From assembly GCA_012184525.1 (NCBI GenBank), contig WOFQ01000006.1, positions 558,001 through 622,000 on the forward strand: DNA of 64,000 bases, in the 5' to 3' direction. The notes beneath the pieces were generated by a model. It saw nothing but the letters and a program-made list of their open reading frames with translations, searched no databases and was not told the DNA's origin. This document shows positions 30,246 to 40,900 of this stretch, piece after piece. The stretch's first letter is position 1. Each line of letters opens with the position of its first letter. A program made the translations under genes and the position numbers. Source of the stretch: Xenoacremonium recifei (taxonomy: Eukaryota; Ascomycota; Sordariomycetes; Hypocreales; Nectriaceae).

Positions 30246-31417
30246 ATGAGGCAGGCATCACCGCTGACGTATCTATTCGCATTCTCCCTCGTGGTGGCCA
30301 TGGTGGCGCTCTTTGGAGCATCGCCACTTCAGGCAGTCAGTTCGATGTTCCGAAGGACCGGCTCAGATCGGGATTCGATGCAAAGTGCACAAGCAACTTC
30401 GAAAACACCGGTGTACTTCTTCAGCCATGGAGGGGTGAGTGGCTATGAGTCTGATTGGGTGTTATTGACCGGTTGACAAGTGCTCATTGCTTTACAGCCT
30501 GACGTCCAATACAACACCGAACACCCGGTATACCCGATCCTCCAGGGCATTGGTCGTGAGATCACGCAAAAAGTGAAGCCCAAGGCCGTGGTTGTCTTTT
30601 CTGCGCACTGGAGCGGTGACGAAAATGCCATCCACGTGAACAAGGAAGAGCACACTGATTTAATATACGAGTATTGCAACCCTCACGGACAGAAGACCCC
30701 CCCATTGGGCGTACCAAGCTGACAGCTCGTAGTTTCTATGGGTTTCCTGACCACTTTTATAAGGCGGAGTACCCAAACCGAGGCAACCCCGAGCTGGCAA
30801 GTGAAATTATGGTGATGTTGTCAGAAGCCGGCATTCAGTCGTATGGCGTAAAGCGCGGTCTGGACCACGGCGTGTGGTCAGGATTCCACGTAGGTGCGTG
30901 AGCATGAAGGCGATGAGACGCAGGTGACTTGAAACGGCTGACGCATAATGTAGCATTCAATCCCGAGACAAATCCCCTTAACGTCTCGCTCGTTCAAGTC
31001 TCTTTGTTCAAGAACGAGGACCCCAGAGCTCATTACGCGCTCGGCCGCGCTGTTTCCCGGCTTCGGGAGCAAGGCATCGTAATCATTGGTGCGGGAATGT
31101 CGGTTCACAACCTGCGCGACATGCACTACATGTTCGAAGGCAACTCTGATCCCCTCCCATACACCGTCAGCTTCGACAACGCCCTGAAGGAGGCTGTAGA
31201 GTCTGACCCGTCCGTCCGGGAGGCCAAGATGTCGGCGATTTGTCAGAGAGGCGATGCCAGACAGGCGCACCCATACATGGATCACTTGATGCCAGTTTTC
31301 ATTGCCGCAGGAGCCGCTGGTGACGATTTCGGTACGCAAACTTGGACGTTGCACGAGGGTAGCTTTGCATGGTCGCAATTCCGATTTGGGCCTGTCCAGG
31401 CCTCACCGAAGCTGTGA
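30246..31417 (+). CDS. DODA/LigB-type extradiol dioxygenase with N-terminal anchor
   Basis: Four exons: 30246..30434, 30498..30670, 30733..30893 and 30954..31417, with introns of 63, 62 and 60 nt, giving 328 residues. The class III extradiol (4,5-DOPA dioxygenase) core is clear: FFSHGGPDV, VVFSAHWSGDENAIHV, LIYDFYGFPDHFYKAEYPNRG, GLDHGVWSGFHVAFNPE and a second subdomain with GAGMSVHNLRDMH. The histidines in SHGG, SAHW, LDHG and the late HPYMDHLMP supply the metal site and acid/base. These non-haem iron or zinc enzymes cleave catechols; many fungal members have no known substrate. The first 32 residues (TYLFAFSLVVAMVALFGASP) are a hydrophobic segment that should anchor or export the protein, which differs from the cytosolic bacterial enzymes. 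There is no obvious cleavage site, so a signal anchor is likelier. Confidence 0.88.
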
Positions 31418-31894
31418 TGGCGAGACTGGGCAGCTCTTGGGTAGCAAAATGATGCACGGCGAGAATAGTGTCGGGCCTCTCTGGTGGTTTAAGTAGAAAA
31501 GAGTGCTGAGATTTTGGATCACGAGATTTCTTATAGATGTGGGAGGGTTGGCTTAGGCTTGAATAAGTACAGCACCTAGGTAGGTAGGTACGTTCCGTAG
31601 GTACGTCAGCGGAACAGGGGCCCTTTCAGGGATTGTGTAATTGAGGCCATCTCATTAGCTGATTCGTGTAAGACTACTAAGAAAAAATCACATTCGGTAA
31701 CTGCAATATATCGATAACGGAGGTGTTACAAATTCTGCGCTTGGGTATCAACATTGTGCCAGAACGCTGCTTCCGATCACCTTAGAAGCCCGCTATAGTT
31801 TCATCCATAGCTGTATATACGGAGTAGAACGATCCTTTTGCTACCTACCTGATGCACCAGCCCCCTGCCCCACGCAAAATTTAAACATTCGATG
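31418..31894. other. Convergent intergenic with TAGG run and TACGGAGTA motif
   Basis: A short CCTAGG(TAGG)n run lies at 31575-31592, and TACGGAGTA at 31818-31826. Both resemble simple motifs common in filamentous ascomycete intergenic DNA. No gene was seen. Confidence 0.45.
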
Positions 31895-33193
31895 CTAAGT
31901 TTCCTCTTGACTCAAGCAAACACCAACACCTTGAACAATATCGCCACGGTTGAAGAACTGTGTCTTCGGCAATAGCTCACTGGCGACCCATCTAGCAGTC
32001 TTGCTATGCATCGAACCGTGTCCGAAGGGTTCGTGATTCTTCTCCTTCCGAAGCCGAGAGTCGCCAATGTTTAGGTTTCCCAAGGCATCAATGAGCGCAT
32101 TTGACGATTCATTCACCGACTCAGATCGCGGAAACGACGAGTAGCCTTCGCACATTGCCTGGAAGACGACGAGTTGATCTTCCAGGTGTTCGTCGACCGC
32201 TCCATTGATGGACGTCTCTTCAAATAAATCTCGGCACACTTTGCTCGAGAGTTGGGAAATGAATGTCTTCGGCGACTTTGTCTTCTTCGGCATGGACCAA
32301 AGAATGTCTCTTCCGAGTCGAATACCCGTTGCGGAATGCGCTACTAGCAGCACATACCACCGAGCGTCATGTCCAGAATCTTCGATGGTCTTGAAGCGAA
32401 TGTCCACGTCCGGAAAGAGGTCCCCAATGTCCTTCACAGTGAAGGATTGCAGAAGCTCGAATGCGTGCCTGGGGACAACAAGGCTAACATCGATTTGTCG
32501 CCACTTGTTACTTTCTCCCTTTTGAAGGTCCACGTCACGCTTCTGCCTGAATCTGAGCTTTTCACCAGGACTTAACGGTGTGAACTTCACGTTGATGGAA
32601 CCTCTCGACGATGGACCCAGACTCCATCCACGCCTTTGTAACGACCTTTCGACATTGATACCGAAGAAATCGTGCAGCGTGGGCAGCAGTATCTGATCGA
32701 GATACTCGAAACTCAACGAATACGAGACGTTTGTGCCTCCAGAGATGTCCACCTCGATCGGATCTCCATTTTCGTTCCCTGCGAAGAGCAGAAAGGGGAA
32801 GATCGCCTGAAAGATCAACAAGGTGCTGGCGGCACCAGTATCTGCAGATATCTTGATGTTTCGCTGCAGGAGGTCTGTGGGTGGCCGACGAGGAGCGAAC
32901 AATAACGTCTTGGAGCCTACACTCAACCCCTCGACATCGGCATCGGTGGCCTCTGCCAGAAACTTGATAGCAGTGACATGCTGGCTCTTCAACCCTGTGG
33001 CAACATCAGTATTTGATTGCCTAGAGGGTTATCTGGATAATTCCTCACCGCCGCCGCGGGCGCCCTCCCGGTTTCCGCGAACATGGGTTATAGAGAGCGC
33101 TTGACTCGTCAAAGCGGCAAGCCCAACGGCCAACCGCACGACTTGGCCTCCACCCTCTCCTGTCCTCCCATCCAGTTCAATAGGCTTCTTCAT
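31895..33193 (-). CDS. RNA 3'-terminal phosphate cyclase (RtcA)
   Basis: Exons 33193..33049 and 32994..31895 join over a 54 nt intron to give 414 residues. The join restores RGNREGARGGGLKSQHVTAI, the family signature motif. The N-terminus MKKPIELDGRTGEGGGQVVR is the expected first strand and loop. Further on are DISGGTNVSYSLSFEYL, GRDILW and AVDEHLEDQLVVF. Near the end, HSKTARWVASELLP carries the histidine that takes AMP in true cyclases. This histidine argues for RtcA over Rcl1, the related 18S rRNA-processing protein that lacks it. The enzyme uses ATP to make 2',3'-cyclic phosphate ends on RNA. It is longer than the roughly 340-residue bacterial enzyme because of fungal insertions around 110-160 and 300-345. 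Nuclear location is likely. Confidence 0.88.
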
Positions 33194-34525
33194 GTCCTCT
33201 TGGGCCGCGCGTGGCGGTGAGAGAAGAAGAAGGAGGGTGACTTTGTGTTGGCAGGTTATGGTGGCGAAAAGCGTGCATAGAAGGTTGAAGAAACACGACC
33301 TTGCGCGAATATCGGAGAAAAGCTCGCAGTCTGTTGAAAAGACATTTCAAGCACAGGAACGAGGTTATATGCCTTCAACGCTGCCTGATCGTTGCTGTTC
33401 AGCCTCGACTGAGTCATCGGCGTAAAAGTCGATCTCCGTCGCAGCTTCGGAGACCCGCGTTTGCACCCCCCAATGCTTAGGTGACTTCACCGAGCACTAA
33501 CACCGAAGACTCACCGTGCTCTTGACATTTAGGGAAGCAGGGTAAAATGGAAGAGCTGAATTCTTATGACTCGCGCCTCTGGAACTCTCAGCTGTTCCCC
33601 TGGATTGATTCGTGTCGTTTGTGGCTTAGGCTGGTGCTTAGCAGAGGATCGGTCCGTCCCCTGGGCAGGACAGTGCGCGCGGAAATGAGAGACACGCCGA
33701 GACCGAGCTCAAGGCAGTAGCGAATTAAGAGATAAGATTGAGGTGTTGTCTTCTCGATTATTCACGATTTCTCGTCGAGGGTATCATGCCGTGGGCTGAA
33801 GGCGTGGGTGCAGCCTTGGAAACCGCTTTCCTAATCGGAGTCCTTAAGGTACAGCTGCAAAGGAAGGCACCTCTCTCTCCCTCTCTTTCCGTTGAGATGG
33901 AAGAACACTTAGGGGGGAGAAAAATTTTCATCTGCTCCCGTTCTACGTATTTCCTTCAATCTTTCATGCTCGGTTCCCCTAGGCAAAGTTGTTCAAATCT
34001 TTTCGACTATCTTTGCAGGGTTCCAGGAATCTCTCGTCAAATCACGGTCTTCGCGACGCCTTCGCCTTGCGATCAGCGCCGGGGCTACTTTTCCAGGCGG
34101 TTCAGCCACCAACCGCCTGTTTTCGAGGCTGGTTGATGAAGGCTGATAATCTCGGTCTCGCCTCTTTCCGCAACCCCTGAGCTGAAAATGCTTGCAGAAT
34201 GTCGTCGATCTGCTATTTAGAGGCGCAATGACTGAGCTGAGCTTGACTTCAAGATGGGGAGACTACGCGTTCTCAATGCTAGAAAACGGAAACAGTACGA
34301 GAAGCAATTGGAGCCGTTGAATTTCGATATCATGCACCCCCAAACTCGCCAATCAAACTTGTCAGTCGACAGAAGAATACCCGACAATACAAATCTCGCC
34401 ATCCCAACGCGTCCAGAGCGATTGTTGGACCATCGGAGTACATATCCGTCCCAACACACTCCCAACGACGAATTCGGCCAAGCACCAACCACAAGTCATT
34501 GAACCATTCCGACGTGTTGTTAGAT
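33194..34525. other. Gene-poor stretch, nothing recognised
   Basis: About 1.3 kb upstream of the cyclase gene. Short frames on both strands lack domains. One minus-strand frame, 34330-34593, is protein-like and overlaps the end of the next model in another frame, but I could not join it convincingly. Confidence 0.4.
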
Positions 34526-35331
34526 CTAGAGATCATTCGAATGATATGGAACCGAGGCCTCGCCAACAGATTCTCGGGATCCGCGGCCGTCACCGAATTG
34601 CTCTATGACTTGTCTCAACTCATCGGTCACTTCATCGTCCAGTGCCAGGGCCTCGACATTGAATGAGTCCAGTGGATCGTCGGATCGAGGATTACAAGCG
34701 TTCCAGGACAAAAAGGCTTCGCCTGTCCAGCTCGCCAAGCGGTTCTCGCTTAGGTTTTGCGCAGCTACGGCGCTACCAAGTATGTCGTTGACGTTCCGTT
34801 CGACTTCACCGTTGATGGCCGAACTACTCAAGTTAGTTCTTGGTCTTGAAGATGGCGGATTGCTTATACTTCAGATCTGCCTGATCGGTTTCTTCTTCGA
34901 TACCCCGGATGGAAATATCCCCCGAGTGTCGGCTCACTGTATCCTCTGAGTCCTGGTCAAAGTTGCGGAAAGGAACGGCACCTAGACCAGGAACGGCCCA
35001 TATCCAGGTAGGCTATTACACAGTCAGGCAAATTGTACGTGCTGGCTAAGACTCGACCACCAACCTCAAAACCATTGTCCCAGTCCATATGGCCACCTCC
35101 CTGGAAGGGGTCGTGATCACCGAGCTGGGGAACTCCAAATAATGGCCCATGGTCGGCATCGTCGTCAGAATCGTTGTCAGTCGTTACGGACCCCGCCGAC
35201 CCATCATTATGCGACCAGACGCTGTTGGTCGATTCCTCGTCACTCGAATCGTTGCAGCCATTCAGCATTTCTTCATCATGGGAAACTGCATGCTCGCCAT
35301 GTTGGCCGGGTTGCGACGGGTTGGTTGCCAT
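34526..35331 (-). CDS. Hypothetical acidic protein (tentative three-exon model)
   Basis: Exons 35331..35065, 35012..34870 and 34823..34526 join over introns of 52 and 46 nt to give 235 residues in one frame. Support comes from frame continuity and signals: a CTGAC branch and TAG acceptor for intron 1, and an ACTAAC branch and TAG acceptor for intron 2. Both donors (GTTGGT, GTATAA) are weak. The protein is rich in Asp, Glu, Ser and Asn (EEMLNGCNDSSDEES, DNDSDDDADHG) and shows no domain. Read without the second splice, it would end after KTKN. I do not recognise it. It may be a lineage-specific gene or a decayed one. Confidence 0.42.
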
Positions 35332-37339
35332 GTTCAGGAGCAGTTCGGGGAAAGCGGTCTCGATGTTGCGTTAAACCTATTTTCGCTCGTCAGCTTTCAT
35401 CTATCTCCCAACGAGTATCGATGTCGCAGCCTCTTGAGTGAATGAATGGTCTTTGATGGAGTGGCTGGTCGGACACATTTCAAGGCTCAACTTACTGATG
35501 TTTCTGTGCCGGCCGAAGAAGAAAAACCGATGCCTTCGATACCTTCGATGCAAGGGATGTTGATGGCAGTGAAGAGGAAGAGAGAACGACAACAAAAGAT
35601 ACAAAGACCTTTATGGAGACTCTGAGTACGGTCGACCGCGCTCAAAGTGGTAAACGCTAAGCTTAAGATCCTCTGCTCACGAGGACTCTGCCGACGAGGA
35701 CTGCAACGAACAAGGAGAACAGACAACAACGACCGCCACGATATTGAGGGACGATTATTGTCGACAAAGCTGCCCCGCAAGAAGAAGCGGTCCAGCAAGG
35801 AAGCCAACAGAGAAGAATCGGGACGAGATCGATGAAAACCCCAGCCCTGTGATGGATGATGAAAGAAGAGAAATTCGGGACGGCCCGCCTGACATCGGCG
35901 AAGGAAGTCTTTGGAGCGACGCTGAATAGCCCTGCAAGGAGGGGCTTCAGTGCCCGCAAGCCAATGACCAGCTCACGTCCAGAGCCTGCACTCTCGGTAT
36001 CACATTTATGTCACTGAAGACGATGAATGGATGTATGAATGCAACGAACGGTCGGGTTCCAAGAACCCAACGCTGTGACTTATCAACGTCCTGAGGCTTC
36101 GAACCCCAATTTGCCTTTGGAGGATCGATAAGTTTGCCGCATTCTCATGCCCACGGAGTCTTACGAAATTGTCCAGCTGTGCATGACACCTTGTACCACG
36201 CGGGGGGGTAGGCGCTGGGCGCTTGCTCTGTGAGCTGGAATCAACGGTCAACAGGAAAACGTCTGTCGGTCAAATCTTTGTCAACCCTTGGAATAGGGCC
36301 AAGAAGACTATTGTCTAGACAAAAATGATGATCTTGTCGCTCATCCGTCATCTGTGCATTCATGGAGAGCTATCTCAAGGCCGAGGACGCAACGGTAAAC
36401 ACAATCAGGTCTTGTTTCACGGACACACGGCCCAGGGAGCTGAAACATCCCTGCCAGCTGTTCGGGGCGGCGTGCAGCCACAACTGAGGTGTAGTGCACA
36501 GCGAGACGCAGGCCTCTGAAACCCCCGCCATGGTACCCTGCGACCTTGTCTTATACTTACGACAATCGCGAAAGTATCGCTCCTAAGCAGGCCATCCTGA
36601 AGACTACGTTGAGGGAGGTACTGGGGCCGAAAGACGGCTGATAGCCGTGCGGTGTTGTTTGCACGATTCCTAAGATACATTGGGTTCGAAAAATCGAAGA
36701 CAGCAATAGGCGAAGATCAGCAACCCTGCACGGCAGCGTAGCTTGGTCTGACAGTTGATGCTCGACTAGTGCATTACCCTAAGCTGAGGATAGTGCAGCT
36801 GCTGAAGCATCACAAAGTCAAGCTTCTTCTGAAATACCCTTGTTTCCGCAAGGCCTGCCTGAATGATCCAAAGCTACATGTCAAAAAGTCGAAACGTCTC
36901 TCAATTGGAGAAAGACAGGATCGGAATCCAGTTATGCTCAGGGGCAAATTCAGCAACAATCAAACTATGTGCATTGCAATACATCTCCTGATACCAGATG
37001 GGTCATAAGACGCCCACAGATCATTTGCTATATTGTCGAACTCGCAGTTCAACATTTAACTTTAAGATGGAGCAAAGTTTCGTACCCGATGGACTGGCCC
37101 TTCCAGTACAAGATCAGTGCCGAGGCTTGCTCCCAGCGGTTATATGGCCCAAGACTTTCCTATGGCAGATCTGGGAAGCCATGCCACATTCCCTATGACA
37201 GTTCCAACCAAGGCCAACCAAGGCAAACTTGACTTCACGGCGTTCAAATCAATACATATGAACAATCCTATTCTCCGGTACTGTAGCTATCCTACAACCC
37301 GACATGGCGATACAGGAGGACGTTCAGACTTGGGAAGTC
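35332..37339. other. Gene-poor stretch, nothing firm
   Basis: About 2 kb. A possible 5' UTR intron donor for the gene on the left (GTAAGT on the minus strand near 35,490) is present. A plus-strand frame at 35744-35929 ends with an acidic, coding-like stretch, but no start or upstream exon could be joined. No transposase, repeat or RNA gene was recognised. Confidence 0.4.
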
Positions 37340-37905
37340 TCAAGACTGTCTAAGTTGACTCGGAGGCATCGAAACACTCCCCTCGGTGACCGGAGACGTT
37401 GAACTGTTGTTCTTGTCCTTGGTCGACGAAGTTTGAAACACACGGTCGAAGTCGTCAATTTTCATGGAAGCCTTGGCCTTATACCGGGATTTCATGACCC
37501 TTTCTCTGGTCGAGCGTCGAGAACTAGAGCCACCCAGCCGTGTACGGGATTCGTTGACGAATTTCCTTGTCCGCTCGGAAGCGGCAGTTGAAGTTCGCGG
37601 TTGACGCACGGCGACGTTGTTGTTACTAGGGGGGACTTCTTGGAAACTGTCAAGAATCAGAAGAGCATATACGACATGATGGGATCTACTCGCCTGCCCG
37701 CTTTGATTACCGTGTCACCATCCGAGTCTGTGATGGTGATAGATGGTATGGCTTCCGTTAAGGTATCGATCATTGGGTCCTCCTCCATTTGGTCTTCTAC
37801 CATCTCGTCCTCGGCCACGTCATCTTCGGCCGTTACGCCTTCGACAGTCTCGTCCAAGACCATCTCGTCCGGGTAGATGAGCTGATGTTGGCTTGACGAT
37901 GCCAT
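37340..37905 (-). CDS. Hypothetical small protein (tentative two-exon model)
   Basis: Exons 37905..37719 and 37638..37340 join over an 80 nt intron (GTGACA donor, CCAAG acceptor) to give 161 residues. Exon 1 is acidic (DETVEGVTAEDDVAEDEMVE). Exon 2 is basic and Ser/Thr-rich (RTRLGGSSSRRSTRERVMK). The change of composition at the splice and the loss of a stop codon on splicing give weak support. Other splice choices in the same region are possible. There is no recognisable domain and no family is suggested. It sits alone in the gene-poor 33-45 kb region. Confidence 0.35.
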
Positions 37906-40900
37906 AGTGGGAACGGAGGCACAGGTCAAGAGCGGTAAAGGGGCGCGAGAAGGACGAGCAGCTTCGGAGATTTCAACGACTCGTGTGCTTGGGAGAGATG
38001 ATAACCACGATCAAAGCTTTGGGTGAAGGTTACGGAAAGACGGTTGCATACAGAGACGTTTGCTAGGCCAGGCCCTCAGACAACATCTCTTCTCGGAGCT
38101 TGGCAAGCAATCTTCACTCTGGTGGTAGGATTTTTTAGTGAGGCACGGTGCCGGCACGGGAGTGGTCAAGACTGGGCCACGCCAGCAGCTGCATAGAGAT
38201 GCTGCGTCGGTGACCAGTACCCAGCCGAAGACTTGTCACCGAGGGCCGGTCAACCTGATCAGAGTACTTGCTGCGCCTTTAGCACCGTGCAAAGGGAGAC
38301 TCCATCTCTTCTCGAGCACTGCCTGACCCATCATACAGCTTGCCTGGGATCCAGGATCAATAGAAAGAAGCTATTACACACCAAGGCCAAGCTCCTATGC
38401 TATACACGCCCCTCACCCTAGCGGTTCGCCTCGCCGTTTGTAAGGTCAATAGCTACTCGGAGCTGACCTCGTCGGTTGTTCGTACGGTCGAGGGCGGCCG
38501 GGGCTTCTGGCTTGACGTCTCGATGCGATGGGGCGGACTTGTCACCGAGAGAAGCCCTTCGTCCTATTGCATTCTCTGAATCGGCTCTGAATCCTTCTTG
38601 GAGGCGGTGCCGGGCAACAGAGTGGAAAACAGGGCGACGACAGCCGGATGCTAGCCCTGGTACCACCATTCGACCTTGGCCCATGCCTCTGCAATCGAGT
38701 CTCGGAGCATTGAAAGCGGTGCTGGCATTGGCTCATGCCCCTGGGACACAGGCGCACTGCGCAGTGGCAGGCTTCAGTGTCTCTCTAGCAGGGTTCTGGG
38801 CTGGGTACGTTCGATTCGAGCAGTACGGAACGGGGGGCTGAGTACGGCGAGCGTTGCTCTGGAAAACGTGCGTGATGTCGAGGCTGAACATCAGGACCCC
38901 TCGCCAGATGAAAGAAAGAAAGAAAGAAAATTGCTCAGCTGAAGCAAGGAGACACGGTACTACTTATCGGAACCAAAGAACGAATAAGCCTCTGCTTTGC
39001 CCATTCCGACCCCAACTCATCACCCGGGCTGAGACACGGGATGATCTGGAAGGGCGGGGATTTTATGGCGGCAAGGCTCTCGGTTGATGGCCTCTACCTT
39101 CTTTCCGAATTAGCCGCCGTCTAAATCGCCATGATTCCATGGAATCGAGAGCCAGTACTCCTTTGCAGAGTGCTGAAGCGTTCATGCTCGGCAGCGTTGC
39201 ATCCGTTGTGCTTAGAACCAACAGCATGCTTTATTAGCGGCTTGCCTCCTCAGCTGAAAAAAAGACGAAGACGCGGGCCAAATCATCAGAGGAAAATGGT
39301 GTTCATTTGCATAACGAATATCAAACGACGAAAACAAAATCTAAAAATACAAATCGGTTTCATACAGCCATTCATGGAGCTCCCGCCGTGTCGACAACAA
39401 TTCTTCCTCCGGTCTGCACAAAGAATCATCCTCAGCTTTATCGCCACCCAAGCCCCCAGCTGCATTACTAGCTGCACTTTGTCTTGTCACACTCCTCCCA
39501 CGCTCTCCCGGTCGAACAGGGGGCCTGTTTTTGGCGGAGTAAAATTCCGCACATTCTGGTCGGTACCGTACAATTTACGGGTGTCGATGTGTCCGTTCAG
39601 CCGAATGCCGACGAAGGGACAGCAGATTCAGGCCCTTGCGGTCTAAACCGCTGCATTCCCTTGGTTGCGATGCAAGGCTCCGACTGCCAACAGATTTATA
39701 CGCGAGAGCATTCGCAGGAAACCTCGCATTTGGGGCGCCAAGCGAAACTACCTGAGACCCCTGCAGAAAGCCGCCCATCCAGCTTCGGTGCTGATCATCA
39801 CTGATTCGAGGCCGACCTTACGCCTTGCGCCGTTGCTTTGGGGGAATTCAGTCCCATCGCTGTCTTCTTAATTCTGGGTTTGCGGAGATGTTTCTGGGAG
39901 CATGATGAACTCCCAGGGCTTGTCTTTATCCCAAAGCCAAGCTTGGACAGCAGCGCCGTTGTGTAGCGTGTTTGGTCCTCCTTGCTGGCGGAGGGAGCTC
40001 AGGGAGAGTTGCTGATAGTTGCCGCTGGTGTTGCCAGAGGCCTGTTGGCTGCCGCAAGCATTAGCGCGTTCCGTACCCGACTTGGATTTTACTCACTTGG
40101 AGGGCATCGCTTGCTGGTTTTGCTGCGAGGGCATTGTTCCTGTCTTATGGGGATTTATTTCGCTTTTGCTGTCAGGTCCGGAAAGAAAATGAAGATGTTG
40201 AGTCGGCGAAGACAGGATTCACCACGCTTCTTATACATACAACACACGGCCGCAAACTACCTATCCATTCTCCATTTCCTCACCCAAGCCCCTCTCGACT
40301 CGTTGCTGTCCAGCCACGCCTGACGAAGCCTTCATCACTCACGCTCTCACCGCCTTCCGTCGCAGCAGGTATTCTTGACTTTCTACGATAATCCGACATT
40401 GCGGAATGCCTACGTACCCGCTACTCCCATCCGAAGCCCCCCTATAAGGGCAGGAGGCTGTGAAAGTCCACATCATTTCCAGGCAACGGAAGAGCAGCGC
40501 CTATCGATCAGACCGGCCCTACTTCGTGGGTTTGGGAATTTCAGAGTCTGGCTCGTGCAGGGTCTCCAAGTACGTTCCTAAACCTTCCCTGGAGTGGTTT
40601 CTGGACTTCCTCGCCCCGTCGCCTCTTGTGGCTGCGTCAGGAAATGACAAACCGGCACGCTCGCCTCAGACTCCTGTGATCACGACTGAAAGCCAAGGGG
40701 GCTGTTCAACCGAAAGCCCAGCTCCTTCATACACAGGCGTCAACCTTGGTAAGTGCCTTGACGATGGAAAGACGGATGATCCCTGCGCTCAGAACGCGGT
40801 GATCCGGGGCGTCTGGCTAACGGAACTGGCGGAGTGTCTGGATGTCGAGCGAAGCCTCAAGGAAAGGACTTGTCAGGGGGCCTCTGTGCAGATTCCGCAC

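Noticed and set aside
34330..34593. Protein-like minus-strand frame overlapping the end of the orphan model
   Set aside because: Could not be joined in frame by any donor-acceptor pair I trust, and it has no recognisable domain.
35744..35929. Plus-strand frame with an acidic, coding-like end
   Set aside because: No ATG in good context and no upstream exon that keeps frame. Noted in the gene-poor stretch only.
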